Shown piece by piece: positions 51,170 to 60,000 of a DNA stretch of 64,000 bases. Each line of letters opens with the position of its first letter. Within the stretch, counting starts at the first letter, position 1. The position numbers and the translations under genes were made by a program. This stretch comes from Micromonospora fulviviridis (GTDB lineage: Bacteria; Actinomycetota; Actinomycetes; Mycobacteriales; Micromonosporaceae): the NCBI RefSeq assembly GCF_014648395.1, contig NZ_BMRA01000015.1, positions 1-64,000 on the forward strand. The letters run 5' to 3'. The notes under the pieces were generated by a model. It did no database searches, was not told the DNA's origin, and worked only from the letters and a program-made list of their open reading frames with translations.

Positions 51170-52146
51170 CGGCCGCCACCCTGCCGCGCCGCGGCCACGG
51201 AGAACACGGCCCGCTCCAGCGCGTACGCCCGGTCGTCGGCGCCGCCCTTGACCGCGGCGTTGCACTCGGCGGCCGCCCGCATGGCCTCCACCAGGCCCTC
51301 GGGCGTCCAGCCCCGACCCTGCCGCTGGGCCCGCTCGATCTTCCACGCGGGCATGCCGAGGCTGCTCGCCAGCTGGTAGGGGCTGCCCCGCCCGGCCGAC
51401 GCGACCCGGGCCACGGTCCGTACCCCGTCGGCGAGCGCGTCGGCGATCGGCACCGGGTCGACACCGACGTGCAGTGCCCAGCGCAGCGCCTCCAGGGCGC
51501 CGGGGACGTCGCCGACCATCGTCGCGTCGGCCACGGTGAAGCCGGTCACCTCGACCCGCCCCCGGTAGTAGCGGGACACCGTGTCCGCCCCGATCCGCCC
51601 GTCGGTGTCGGCGACGAGCTGGGAGCAGGCGGCGGCCAGCTCGCGCATGTCCGTGCCGACGGCCGCGATCAGCGCCTCGGCTGCGTCCTCGGTGCACTTG
51701 CCGCCGTTGCGGCGGATCTCGTCCCGGACGAAGGCGACCCGCTCCCGGTGGCCCTTGAGCTTCGCCGCCGGCACCACGGTCGCGCCGGCGGCCCGCAGCC
51801 CGTCGGCGAACGCCTTGCCCTTGGCGCCGCCCAGGTGCAGCACCACGAGCTGCACGTCCGGGTCCGGGTTCTTCGCGTATCCGAGCAGGGCGGTGACCAG
51901 GTCCTTGCGGGCGTCCTGGCCGGCGCGGAGCACGAGCACCCGGCGGCCGCCGAACAGCGACGGGCTGAGCATCTCGGCGATCTCCCCCACCGCCAGCGAG
52001 CCGGCCTGGTACTCCCGGACGTCCACATCCGGGTCGACGCTGCGGGCCCGGGCGACGGCTTCGGAGACGGCTCGCGTGGCGAGCAGCTCCTCGTCGCCGA
52101 GAACGAGCAGAATAGGGGGCAGGCTGGCGGGGGTCACGTCGCCCAT
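51166..52146 (-). CDS. holA: DNA polymerase III subunit delta
   Basis: A 326-aa clamp-loader subunit that opens the beta clamp. Recognisable stretches are ILLVLGDEELLATRAVSEAV at the N-terminus, RVLVLRAGQDARKDLVTALL and VVLHLGGAKGKAFADGLRAA (AAA-like domains), and LRWALHVGVDPVPIADALAD in the C-terminal collar domain. It is known to sit near rpsT in most bacteria. The ATG at 52146 follows GGAGG by 10 nt; the upstream ATG at 52200 lacks support. Confidence 0.93.
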   Translation of the reverse strand: MGDVTPASLPPILLVLGDEELLATRAVSEAVARARSVDPDVDVREYQAGSLAVGEIAEMLSPSLFGGRRVLVLRAGQDARKDLVTALLGYAKNPDPDVQLVVLHLGGAKGKAFADGLRAAGATVVPAAKLKGHRERVAFVRDEIRRNGGKCTEDAAEALIAAVGTDMRELAAACSQLVADTDGRIGADTVSRYYRGRVEVTGFTVADATMVGDVPGALEALRWALHVGVDPVPIADALADGVRTVARVASAGRGSPYQLASSLGMPAWKIERAQRQGRGWTPEGLVEAMRAAAECNAAVKGGADDRAYALERAVFSVAAARQGGGR

Positions 52147-52293
52147 ATTCGCACGGCCTCCGACCGGATCGTGCCTGGTCATCGGGGACTGTGACGGCAC
52201 AGCCCGCAGTCAGCGCAAATCCAGACATTTGAGTCGATCTACCAGCTATCCCAATAAGCCGCCTCGATTCCCGGGGTGCTTGCCGAACCGATC

Positions 52294-54849
52294 TCACCGC
52301 TGTCGCCCCGGGCCGGTCCCGCGGGCCACCACTGCCAGGCCGGCACCGGTGCGTACCGCGGCCACGTCGCCGTCGGTGTCGGTGCGCAGCACCCGGGCGC
52401 CCGCGCGGGTCAACCGGTCCAGCAGGCCCCGGTTGGGGTGCCCGTAGTCGTTGCCGACGCCCACGCAGACCAGCGCGACCGCCGGGCGGACCGCGGCGAG
52501 GAACTCCGGATCCTGGTACGCGGACCCGTGGTGGGCCACCTTCAGCACGTCGGCCCGGATCGCGCCGGCCGGCACGGTCTCCAGCAGCGCCCGCTGCTCC
52601 TCGGTCTCGGCGTCGCCGGGCAGCAGGATCCGCACCCCGCGCACGGTGGCGGCCAGCACCAGCGAGTTGTTGTTCGGGTCCGACCGGCTGCCCCGCAGCG
52701 GGTAGGGCGGCCCGATCGCGGTCAGCTCGACCGCCCCGGCCCGCCACCGCCAGCCCGCCGGCACCGGCGCCAGCGTGCTGCCGCCCCCGCGTGCGGCGTC
52801 GCGTACCTGGGCGACGCCGTAGGGCGGCTCGGACCACTGCGGGGTCGCCACCGCCGCCACCCGGCGGCCCCGGAACACCCCGGCGACCCCGCCCACGTGG
52901 TCGGCGTGGAAGTGACTGACCACCAGCAGCGACACCTCGCGTACGCCGAGCCGGCGCAGGCACCCGTCCACCCCGGACGGCTCCGGGCCGGCGTCGACCA
53001 CCACGGCCCGACCGGCGCCGACCGGCAGCACCACGGCGTCCCCCTGCCCCACCGAGCACGCCACGATCACCCAGCCCGGCGGTGGCCAGCCGGCGGCGAG
53101 CAGCCGGACGGGCAGCGCGCCGAGCACCACGGCGACCACGACGACCGCGACCAGCCGCCGGAGGACCGGCCGCCGGACGGCGACCAGCAGTGCCACGCTC
53201 ACGGCGGCCAGCAGCAGGGCGCCGGTCACCCCGCCCGGCCAGGGCAACGTCCCGGCCGGCAGGCGCGCCCCGTGCGCGGCCACGGCCACCAGCCAGCGGG
53301 CCGGCCAGCTCGCCAGCCAGGCGGCGAACCCGGCGCCGGCCGGCCAGACCGGCGACAGCACCGCCGCGAGCACGCCCAGCACGGTGGCGGGCGCGACGAC
53401 CGGCACCGCCAGCAGGTTCGCCGGCACCGCGACCAGGCTCACCGTCCCGGAGAGCCCGGCGATCACCGGGCCGCAGGCCAGCTGCGCGGCCGCCGGCACC
53501 GCCAGCGCCTCGGCCAGCCCGGGCGGCACACCCCGCCGGCGCAGCCCGTCCCGCCAGCCGGGGGCGAGCAGCAGCAGCCCGCCGGTGGCGCACACCGAGA
53601 GCGCGAACCCGGGGTCCCCGGCCAGCTCCGGGTCGACCAGCACCAGCACCGTGACCGCGGCGGCCAGGGCGGGCAGCGCGGCCCGGGACCGCCCGGTCGC
53701 GAGCGCGGCCAACCCGATCGCCCCCATCGCCGCGGCGCGCACCACGCTCGGCGACGGCCGGACCAGGATCACGAACCCGACCAGGGCGAGTACGCACAGC
53801 GCGGCGGCCGTCCGCGGACCGGCCCGGGCCCAGCGGGCGAGCAGCAGCACCGCCCCGACCACGATGGCCACGTTGGACCCGGACACCGCGTTGAGATGGG
53901 TCATACCGGTGGCCCGGAAGTCCTCCTCCACCTCCGGCGGCAGCCGGCTGGTGTCCCCCACCACCAGGCCGGGCAGCAGCCCGCCCGGCGCGTCGGGAAG
54001 CGGCGCGCAGGCCCGCTGCAGCCCGGCGCGCAGCACGCCGGCCGCCCGCTGCGGCCACGGCGCCGGGCCGTGCCGGGTCGGCGGCCCGGTGGCCGACAGC
54101 ACCGCCGCCGTCAGGTCCCCGCCGCGCGGTGCCGACAGCCGACCCCGCGCGGTCGCCCGCTGCCCCGGCAGCAGCTCGCGCCAGGCCGGGTCGCTGGCCA
54201 GCACCAGGCCGCGCACCGTGCCGGTGACCTGGCGACCGGCCGGGTCGGTGAGGCGTACCAGGTCGGCCCGGACCAGCAGGGTGGCCGGGCGGCCCGCCGC
54301 GCCCCGGACCGGGCGCGGATCGTCCCGTACCACCAGCTCGGCGGTGACCAGGGTCCGCCCGGTCACGAGCGCCCGCACGGGGCCGGCGTCGCGGACCGCG
54401 AGGCGGGCCGCAGTGGCGGTCGCGCCGCAGACCACGCCCAGCAGCACGGCGACGGCGATCCAGCCGTAACGGCGGACCGGGGCGGCCGGGCGGCCGAGCA
54501 GGCCGCACAGGTGCAGGCCGGTGAGCAGCGCCAGGCCGGCGGCGACGGCGGCCAGCGTGGCGCTCGCCGTCACGGTGGAGTGCAGGCCGGCCAGGGCGGC
54601 GAGCCAGGCGGCCACGGCCAGCCCGGCCAGCCGCAGGTCGGGCACTTGCCCTGCCGTCGCGCTGCCGTCGTCGACCGGCGCGCTCCCTGTCGCAACCGGG
54701 CCGGCAACGGCGACTCCCGCGGAGGTCGCGGCCGGGTGACCTCCTCCTGCCGCCGACCGGATGTCCGACGGTCGGTCGCCGCGTCGCTGCCGTCCGGCTG
54801 CCACGCCACCCGTGGCGGCGACGCGGCCGGGCGGCTCACCGGCGCTCAC
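52294..54849 (-). CDS. comEC: ComEC/Rec2 DNA-uptake channel protein
   Basis: An 851-aa membrane protein. The N-terminal quarter holds membrane helices and an OB-fold DUF4131 part. The Competence domain contains HLNAVSGSNVAIVVGAVLLL and about eight helices. The C-terminal metallo-beta-lactamase domain contains VGQGDAVVL and HFHADHVGG (zinc ligands) and a later GDAETEEQR. It forms the inner membrane channel for single-stranded DNA together with ComEA; in actinobacteria its role is unproven. The GTG start overlaps the comEA stop. Low-complexity insertion near residues 20-45. Confidence 0.92.
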   Translation of the reverse strand: MSAGEPPGRVAATGGVAAGRQRRGDRPSDIRSAAGGGHPAATSAGVAVAGPVATGSAPVDDGSATAGQVPDLRLAGLAVAAWLAALAGLHSTVTASATLAAVAAGLALLTGLHLCGLLGRPAAPVRRYGWIAVAVLLGVVCGATATAARLAVRDAGPVRALVTGRTLVTAELVVRDDPRPVRGAAGRPATLLVRADLVRLTDPAGRQVTGTVRGLVLASDPAWRELLPGQRATARGRLSAPRGGDLTAAVLSATGPPTRHGPAPWPQRAAGVLRAGLQRACAPLPDAPGGLLPGLVVGDTSRLPPEVEEDFRATGMTHLNAVSGSNVAIVVGAVLLLARWARAGPRTAAALCVLALVGFVILVRPSPSVVRAAAMGAIGLAALATGRSRAALPALAAAVTVLVLVDPELAGDPGFALSVCATGGLLLLAPGWRDGLRRRGVPPGLAEALAVPAAAQLACGPVIAGLSGTVSLVAVPANLLAVPVVAPATVLGVLAAVLSPVWPAGAGFAAWLASWPARWLVAVAAHGARLPAGTLPWPGGVTGALLLAAVSVALLVAVRRPVLRRLVAVVVVAVVLGALPVRLLAAGWPPPGWVIVACSVGQGDAVVLPVGAGRAVVVDAGPEPSGVDGCLRRLGVREVSLLVVSHFHADHVGGVAGVFRGRRVAAVATPQWSEPPYGVAQVRDAARGGGSTLAPVPAGWRWRAGAVELTAIGPPYPLRGSRSDPNNNSLVLAATVRGVRILLPGDAETEEQRALLETVPAGAIRADVLKVAHHGSAYQDPEFLAAVRPAVALVCVGVGNDYGHPNRGLLDRLTRAGARVLRTDTDGDVAAVRTGAGLAVVARGTGPGRQR

Positions 54850-55826
54850 ACCGTCACCAGGTCCTTGAGCTGTTCGTACCGGGCGTCGCCGATGCCGTCG
54901 ACCTGGCGGAGGTCGGAGACCGACCGGAAGCCGCCGTGCTGGTCGCGGTGGTCGAGGATCCGCTGGGCGAGCACCGGGCCCACGCCGGGCAGCGCGTCGA
55001 GCTGGGCCAGGGTGGCGGTGTTCAGGTTGACCGGACCGCTTCCCGGTGCCGCGCCGCCGGCCGCGGGTCCGCCACCGCCGGCGGCCGGGGCGCCCTGGCC
55101 GGGTGGGGCGGTGACGCCGACCAGGATCAGCTCGCCGTCGGTGACCTTGCGGGCCGGGTTGAGCAGGGCGACGTCGACGCCGGGCAGCGCGCCGCCGGCC
55201 GCCTCGATGGCGTCGGCCACCCGCGCGCCGGCCGGGAGGCGGACGAGGCCGGGACGGCGGACCTTGCCGGCCAGCGCGACCACCACCTGACCGGTGGAGC
55301 CGGTGGGCGCGGGCGCGGAGGACTCCGGTGCGCTGACCGCCGCGACCGGACGGACCGGCTCGGCGTGCGGCCGGGACCGCCAGGCCCACACTCCCGCGAC
55401 CAGGACCACCACGGCCGCCACCACCGCGAGGGCCCGGACACCACGCCGGCCGGGGTCGAAGGCGCCCGGACCGGGCAGCCGGGACGCCAGGGAGGGCCTT
55501 GGGTCAGCGGCATTGTCGGGCGCGGCAGGCGGGGCCTCGTCGACCCGGCTCGCCGCCGGCCACCGCTCGCCGGCTTCGGGGTCCACCCGATCCGACTCCG
55601 CCGCAGAGCCGGAGGCACGCTCGGGAATCGGCCCCGGGAACGATCCGACTGGCGGCGAATCAGGAGCGGAGACAGCCCGGCTGCGCGGCGGCAGGTCCGG
55701 GTCGAGACCCGGACCGGGCCGGATGACCGGCGGCATGGCGGCACGCTCGGGCGGGGCGAGAACGTCGACCGGCTCGAACAGCCGGGCCAGCCGCCGCCGT
55801 ACCGTCGTCTCCTCGTCGTCTGACAC
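54846..55826 (-). CDS. comEA: ComEA-type helix-hairpin-helix DNA-binding protein
   Basis: A 326-aa protein. The first 125 residues are an Arg/Pro/Asp-rich cytoplasmic tail, one membrane helix follows (ALAVVAAVVVLVAGVWAW), then an SLBB domain (VVVALAGKVRRPGLVRLPAG) and a C-terminal double helix-hairpin-helix (NLNTATLAQLDALPGVGPVL, SVSDLRQVDGIGDARYEQLK). It binds incoming DNA outside the membrane and hands it to ComEC. The GTG start has TAGCTT 6 nt upstream. Confidence 0.93.
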   Translation of the reverse strand: MSDDEETTVRRRLARLFEPVDVLAPPERAAMPPVIRPGPGLDPDLPPRSRAVSAPDSPPVGSFPGPIPERASGSAAESDRVDPEAGERWPAASRVDEAPPAAPDNAADPRPSLASRLPGPGAFDPGRRGVRALAVVAAVVVLVAGVWAWRSRPHAEPVRPVAAVSAPESSAPAPTGSTGQVVVALAGKVRRPGLVRLPAGARVADAIEAAGGALPGVDVALLNPARKVTDGELILVGVTAPPGQGAPAAGGGGPAAGGAAPGSGPVNLNTATLAQLDALPGVGPVLAQRILDHRDQHGGFRSVSDLRQVDGIGDARYEQLKDLVTV

Positions 55827-55832
55827 GGCTGG

Positions 55833-55838
55833 AAGCTA
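55833..55838 (-). promoter_or_regulatory. -10 hexamer of comEA-comEC
   Basis: TAGCTT, 6 nt before the comEA GTG. Confidence 0.45.
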
Positions 55839-56021
55839 CGGCGTCACCCGGGCCCGGGGCCGGCATCAGCGCTCGCCTGTGGACGACGGGCTGCCCTGTG
55901 GACGACCCTCCAGATCACCTCCACCTGTGCTACGCCCTGTCGCGGAGGACTTGCCGACGTGGGTCCGGTGGGGCTCACGTCGAGCCGTCGCGGCGGGACA
56001 TCGTGACCGCCCCGGCTCGTC

Positions 56022-56027
56022 GATAAT
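56022..56027 (+). promoter_or_regulatory. -10 hexamer of the methyltransferase gene
   Basis: GATAAT, 7 nt before the ATG at 56035; closest to the TATAAT consensus among the hexamers noted. Confidence 0.5.
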
Positions 56028-56034
56028 GATCGCC

Positions 56035-56661
56035 ATGACGATCCGGTACGCCGAGGTGCTCAGCCCGCTGCGTGCGGCGTACGACTCGCACGCGGCGTGG
56101 CGTGACGCGCTCACCAAGGAGCCGTGGAAGGTAGCGGAACGGCAGGCGTTCCGTGACCGGCTGGCACCGGGCGCGCGGCTGCTGGAGATTGGTGCCGGCA
56201 CCGGACAGGACAGCGCCTGGTTCCAGCAGGAGGGCTTCGCCGTCGTCGCGGCTGACCTCTCGCCGGTGATGGTCGAGCACTGCCGGGCCAAGGGCATCGA
56301 GGCCCACGTCATGGACTTCCTGCAGCTGGACTTCCCGGCCAGCTCGTTCGACGCGGTGTTCGCGATGAACTGCCTGCTGCACGTGCCCAACCACGACCTG
56401 CCCGCGGTCCTGGCGGCGATCCGGGTGGTCCTGCGCCCCGGCGGGTTGTTCTTCGTCGGCGTGTACGGAGGCAACGAGAGCGCCGAAGGTCCCATCAGCG
56501 GCGACGATCACAAGCCACCGCGCTTCTTCTCGTTCCGCACCGACGAGCAACTGCTCGCCTTCGCCGCCGCGTCGTTCGACGTCGTGGACTTCCATTCCGT
56601 GGACGTCGGCGGCGGCCACCGGTTCCAGTCGCTGACGCTGCGCCGCCCAGACCTCGACTAG
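56035..56661 (+). CDS. Class I SAM-dependent methyltransferase
   Basis: A 208-aa enzyme starting MTIRYAEVLSPLRAAYDSHA. SAM-binding motif I is LLEIGAGTGQDSAWF (about 53-67), acidic motif II VVAADLSPVMVEHC, motif post-I HVMDFLQLDFP and motif IV FDAVFAMNCLLHV. UbiE/Methyltransf_11-like; substrate unknown. ATG 56026 is an alternative start three codons upstream. It lies on the plus strand between comEA and the hydrolase, in a position where most actinobacteria have none. Confidence 0.85.
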   Translation: MTIRYAEVLSPLRAAYDSHAAWRDALTKEPWKVAERQAFRDRLAPGARLLEIGAGTGQDSAWFQQEGFAVVAADLSPVMVEHCRAKGIEAHVMDFLQLDFPASSFDAVFAMNCLLHVPNHDLPAVLAAIRVVLRPGGLFFVGVYGGNESAEGPISGDDHKPPRFFSFRTDEQLLAFAAASFDVVDFHSVDVGGGHRFQSLTLRRPDLD

Positions 56662-56705
56662 CGGGGAGCCGGCGACCTGCCTGGCTCACCGCCGCGAACG
56701 ACCTG

Positions 56706-57437
56706 CTAGCGGGCCGGGGACAGCTCCCAGGCGAAGCGGAGTACGGCGTCGGTGACCGCGACCGGGTTGTCGAAGTTGGCCAGGTGCGCGGCGCCCGGGA
56801 TCAGCTCGATGCGGGTGCCGGGGCGGGCGGCGGCGAACTCCCGCTCCCCCGAGCGGAACAGCCGGTCCCGCTCCCCGTTGAGGATGAGCACCGGGGCGCG
56901 CACCGCCGCCAGGCTCGACGCGTCAAACCGGCCCATGACGTCGCGCCAGGCGACCGGGAGGGTGTGGAAGGCGTACCCGTCGGCGATGGTGGCGTCGACG
57001 ACCTCGGGTGGGTAGAGGCGGCGCAGCAGCCGGTCGTTCCAGCGGGTGAGCCGTGCGGCCGGCAGCCGGGCGACCAGCGACGCCACCAGCCGGTACGGCA
57101 CGGCCAGCGGTCCGGTGGTGGCCACGCTCGCACCCATCAGCACCAACCCGGCCAGCAGATCCGGGTGCCGGCGGGCGAAGTGCAGCGAGACGTACCCGCC
57201 GAGGGAGTGCCCCACCACCATGGCCGGGCCGGCGTCGAGGTCGCGGACCGCCTCCGCCACGACGTCGGCGGCCCGGTCGAGGCTCCAGGGTTCGGCCGCG
57301 CGGCGGCCGTGCCCGGGCAGGTCGACGGCCGCGACCGGGAACTCGGCGGCGAGGGCGGGCAGTTGCGGCTGCCACTGGCCGCTGGCGAAGCGGGTGCCGT
57401 GCACCAGGACGATGGCGGGCCGATCCACAGTGCTCAT
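56706..57437 (-). CDS. Alpha/beta hydrolase
   Basis: A 243-aa serine hydrolase. The oxyanion motif LVHGTRFASGQW (about 13) and nucleophile elbow VVGHSLGGYVSL (Ser at about 92) are clear. The Asp is in LILNGERDRLF and the His in IPGAAHLANFDNP. Typical of lipase-, esterase- or MenH-like enzymes of unknown substrate. The GGAGG before the ATG supports the start. It follows an SDR gene on the same strand with 36 bp between. Confidence 0.87.
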   Translation of the reverse strand: MSTVDRPAIVLVHGTRFASGQWQPQLPALAAEFPVAAVDLPGHGRRAAEPWSLDRAADVVAEAVRDLDAGPAMVVGHSLGGYVSLHFARRHPDLLAGLVLMGASVATTGPLAVPYRLVASLVARLPAARLTRWNDRLLRRLYPPEVVDATIADGYAFHTLPVAWRDVMGRFDASSLAAVRAPVLILNGERDRLFRSGEREFAAARPGTRIELIPGAAHLANFDNPVAVTDAVLRFAWELSPAR

Positions 57438-57473
57438 TCTGCCTCCGGGTCCCGGGCCGAGCGCCGCCGGGCC

Positions 57474-58259
57474 TCACCCGGTCGACCGTGCCTCCGGGTC
57501 CGGGCCGAGCGCCGCCCGACCCCCGTCCACCGGCAGGGTCACGCCGTTGACGAAGGCCGCCCCCGCCGACAGCAGGAAGGCCACCACCTCGGCGACCTCC
57601 CCGGTACGCCCGATCCGGCCCACCGGGTGCAGCCGGGCCAGTTCCGCCTCGACCCGGTCCGCCTCGACGGGGTCGAGGCCGGCCAGGAAGGCGGCGTGCC
57701 GTTCGGTGTGGATCGAGCCGAGCGCGACGGCGTTGGTGCGAATCCCCCGGCCGCCGTAGTCCACGGCGAGGGCCCGGGTCAGCCCCTCGACGGCGGCCTT
57801 GGCGGTGGCGTACGGCAGGGCGCCCGGCACCGCCCGGCGGGCCTGGTGGGAGGAGACGTTGACGATCGCACCGCCGGTGCCGGCGGCCAGGAACCGGCGT
57901 ACGGCCGTGCCGGCGCCGACCACGGCGGGGCGCAGGTTGGCGGCGATCAGGTCGAACACCTCCCCCGCCGGCGCGCGGTGCAGGGCGGCGTCCCGGAACA
58001 CGGCGGCGTTGTTGACCCACCCGGCCAGTGGGGCGGCCGCCTCGGCGAGGTCGGCGGCCCGCCCGGTGACCTGCTCGTCGGCGGCGTCGCCGGCCACGGG
58101 GCGCAGCCGGTCGGCGGCCGGGTGCCCGGCCAACCAGTGCAGCGCGGCCTCGTCCCGCTCGACCACGACTACGGTGCCCCCGTCGATCACGAGCCGCTCG
58201 ACGACGGCCCGCCCGACACCCCGGCCGCCCCCGGTGACCACGTAGGACCGAGCGTTCAT
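57474..58259 (-). CDS. SDR family oxidoreductase
   Basis: A 261-aa short-chain dehydrogenase beginning MNARSYVVTGGGRGVGRAVV with the TGGGRGVG nucleotide motif at 9-16, NNAA at the end of strand 4, and the catalytic set NVSSHQAR plus YATAKAA. Substrate unknown. The ATG overlaps the TGA of a 72-codon open frame (ATGA), suggesting coupling with degV-orf72. An upstream ATG within the palindrome is rejected. Confidence 0.88.
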   Translation of the reverse strand: MNARSYVVTGGGRGVGRAVVERLVIDGGTVVVVERDEAALHWLAGHPAADRLRPVAGDAADEQVTGRAADLAEAAAPLAGWVNNAAVFRDAALHRAPAGEVFDLIAANLRPAVVGAGTAVRRFLAAGTGGAIVNVSSHQARRAVPGALPYATAKAAVEGLTRALAVDYGGRGIRTNAVALGSIHTERHAAFLAGLDPVEADRVEAELARLHPVGRIGRTGEVAEVVAFLLSAGAAFVNGVTLPVDGGRAALGPDPEARSTG

Positions 58260-58474
58260 CCGACCACCCGCGGCCCGGCGATCTTGGCGAGTTGCCGTTC
58301 GACAGGAACGGAAACTCTCCAAGATCGGACCAGCCGAGGCCGGCCGACCAGGGCGGCGGCCACGGCAGCGACCGCGACGACCACGCTGACCGCGCCGACC
58401 AGGTCAGCGGTCACCGCAGCGACCGCGACGACCACGCTGACCGGGACAGCGGCCACGGCAGCGAACGCGATCAT
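58256..58474 (-). CDS. Possible 72-aa repetitive hydrophobic protein, coupled at both ends
   Basis: The frame has ATGA overlaps on both sides: its ATG overlaps the degV stop and its TGA overlaps the SDR start. The product starts MIAFAAVAAVPVSVVVAVAA and is nearly all Ala/Val for 45 residues, then basic. A 28-bp direct repeat (58365-58392 and 58416-58443) has a 51-bp period, i.e. 17 codons, so it keeps frame. The 3' part runs through a family I palindrome. This may be a real small membrane protein or merely an open frame in low-complexity DNA. Confidence 0.35.
   Translation of the reverse strand: MIAFAAVAAVPVSVVVAVAAVTADLVGAVSVVVAVAAVAAALVGRPRLVRSWRVSVPVERQLAKIAGPRVVG
58281..58325. repeat. 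Family I palindrome, 20-bp arms
   Basis: ATCTTGGCGAGTTGCCGTTC (58281-58300), loop GACAG, GAACGGAAACTCTCCAAGAT (58306-58325); two mismatches, and G/C pairs extend it by one base. Compared with 34015-34059, 17 of 20 left-arm positions agree. Confidence 0.85.
58365..58443. repeat. 28-bp direct repeat with 51-bp period
   Basis: GCAGCGACCGCGACGACCAC plus the next 8 bases is found at 58365-58392 and again at 58416-58443, identical. The surrounding DNA is made of related shorter units (GGCCACGGCAGCGA). Confidence 0.85.
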
Positions 58475-59322
58475 GAGCGGCGGTGGACGACCACGCAGGC
58501 CAGGCCGGGGCCGGCGTGCGCGGCGATCACCGCGCCGGCCTCGGTGACGTACGTGTCGTGCAGCCGGTCGCCCAGCCGCTCGGTGAGCGCGGTCAGCAAC
58601 TGTTCGGCGCGCTGCGGAGCGGCCAGGTGGTGCACGGCGAGGTCGACCTCGGCATCGCCGGCCGCTTCGACCGCGAGGTCGATGAGGCGCGCCACGCCCC
58701 GGCTGGCGGTGCGGACCTTGTCCCGCACCACGATCGTGCCGTCCGGCATGTGCATGATCGGCTTGACCGACAGGGCGGTGCCGAGCAGCGCCTCGGCCGC
58801 GTTGATCCGACCGCCCCGGCGCAGGAACTCCAGGGTGTCGACGTAGAAGAAGATGGTGGTCCGGCCGACGGCGTCGAGCGCCGCTTGGCGTACCCCGTCA
58901 AGGTCCGCGCCCCCGGCGGCGGCCGCGGCGGCGGCGAGCACCGGGAAGCCCAGGCCCATGCCCGTGGAGCGGCTGTCGACCACGGTGACCCGGTCGTCGC
59001 CGACCTCGGCGGCGGCCAGTCGGGCGGCCTCGACGGTGCCGGACAGTTCGGCTGAGAGGTGCACCGAGACGACGCCCTCGGCGCCGTCGGCGAGCAGCTG
59101 CCGGTAGACCTGCGCGAACTGTTCCGGGGCCGGCCGGGAGGTGCTGACCGTGACGCGCCGGCCGCTCAGTACGCGGGTGGCTTCCTCCGGGAACGTCTCG
59201 ACGCCTTCCAGCCCTTCGGCCCCGTTGAGCACGACGGTCAGCGGGACGACGGTGAGCCGGTGCGCGCGGACCAGCTCAGGCGGCAGGTAGGCGGTGGAGT
59301 CGGTGACGACCGCGACGGGCAT
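58471..59322 (-). CDS. degV: DegV family fatty-acid-binding protein
   Basis: A 283-aa protein of the DegV/FakB group, which binds a fatty acid for phosphorylation by FakA. It starts MPVAVVTDSTAYLPPELVRA. STSRPAPEQFAQVYRQL and SVHLSAELSGTVEAARLA are the fatty-acid-headgroup motifs, and the RRGGRINAAEALLG segment is conserved. No FakA kinase gene is near. The ATG at 59322 is chosen because TAGCGT precedes it by 7 nt; an upstream GTG at 59331 is possible. In actinobacteria degV is often next to the GpgP gene and comEA. Confidence 0.9.
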   Translation of the reverse strand: MPVAVVTDSTAYLPPELVRAHRLTVVPLTVVLNGAEGLEGVETFPEEATRVLSGRRVTVSTSRPAPEQFAQVYRQLLADGAEGVVSVHLSAELSGTVEAARLAAAEVGDDRVTVVDSRSTGMGLGFPVLAAAAAAAGGADLDGVRQAALDAVGRTTIFFYVDTLEFLRRGGRINAAEALLGTALSVKPIMHMPDGTIVVRDKVRTASRGVARLIDLAVEAAGDAEVDLAVHHLAAPQRAEQLLTALTERLGDRLHDTYVTEAGAVIAAHAGPGLACVVVHRRS

Positions 59323-59329
59323 GCCCGGC

Positions 59330-59335
59330 ACGCTA
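59330..59335 (-). promoter_or_regulatory. -10 hexamer of degV
   Basis: TAGCGT, 7 nt before the ATG at 59322. Confidence 0.5.
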
Positions 59336-59370
59336 GCCGATGTCACGGCGGCGCGCCGGGGCCGAACGGC

Positions 59371-60000
59371 TCAGACCGCGTCGGTGAGTGCGGGCTGGGT
59401 GATCAGCCCGACGTTGTGCGCCCGCAGGTGCCAGCCCCGGACGTCGTCGTGACGCAGCTCGGTCCAGTGGCAGTTGGCCAGCGACCCGAGGCTGCGCAGC
59501 ACGGCGTGGTCCCAGCCGAGCAGGTGGCCGACGCCCTGCCGGGCGCCGCCGCCGTGCGTGGTGACCACCACGGTGCCGCCGGCGGCCAGGTCGGCCGCCT
59601 CCTGGAACGCGGTGCCGAGCCGCTTGCCCAGGTCGTCGAGGCTCTCGATGCCGGCGCCGGGGTCGGGGTCGCCGGCCCGCCAGCGGGTGTACTCGTCGGG
59701 GAAGCGCTCGGCGACCTCGGTGAGGGCCAGGCCCTGCCACTGGCCGAAGTACCGTTCGCGCAGCCGGGCGTCGGAGCGGACCGGCAGCCCGGTCAGCGCG
59801 GCGAGCGCGGCGGCGGTGTCGGCGGCCCGGCGCAGGTCGCTGGCGACGATGGCGTCCGGGCGCAGCGCGGCCAGCACCGGCGCGGCGGTCCGGGCCTGCT
59901 CGCGGCCGAGGTCGTTGAGCGGCACGTCGGTCTGCCCCTGGACCCGGCCGGCGGCGTTCCAGTCGGTGTTGCCGTGCCGCCAGATGATCAGGCGGGTCAT
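59371..60000 (-). CDS. Histidine phosphatase (GpgP-like)
   Basis: A 209-aa phosphoglycerate-mutase-like phosphatase. The catalytic RHG motif is IIWRHGNTDWN (His9), with Arg in ASDLRRAADT, Glu in RYFGQWQG and the second His in VVTTHGGG. The position directly after rsfS is that of glucosyl-3-phosphoglycerate phosphatase in mycobacteria, which acts in polymethylated polysaccharide synthesis. That specific function is inference. The ATG overlaps the rsfS stop. Confidence 0.88.
   Translation of the reverse strand: MTRLIIWRHGNTDWNAAGRVQGQTDVPLNDLGREQARTAAPVLAALRPDAIVASDLRRAADTAAALAALTGLPVRSDARLRERYFGQWQGLALTEVAERFPDEYTRWRAGDPDPGAGIESLDDLGKRLGTAFQEAADLAAGGTVVVTTHGGGARQGVGHLLGWDHAVLRSLGSLANCHWTELRHDDVRGWHLRAHNVGLITQPALTDAV

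Noticed and set aside
52276..55290. 1004-aa plus-strand open frame opposite comEC/comEA
   Set aside because: It is antisense to two well-supported genes, its translation is Arg/Pro/Gly/His low complexity without domains, and it exists only because stop codons are rare in this GC-rich DNA.
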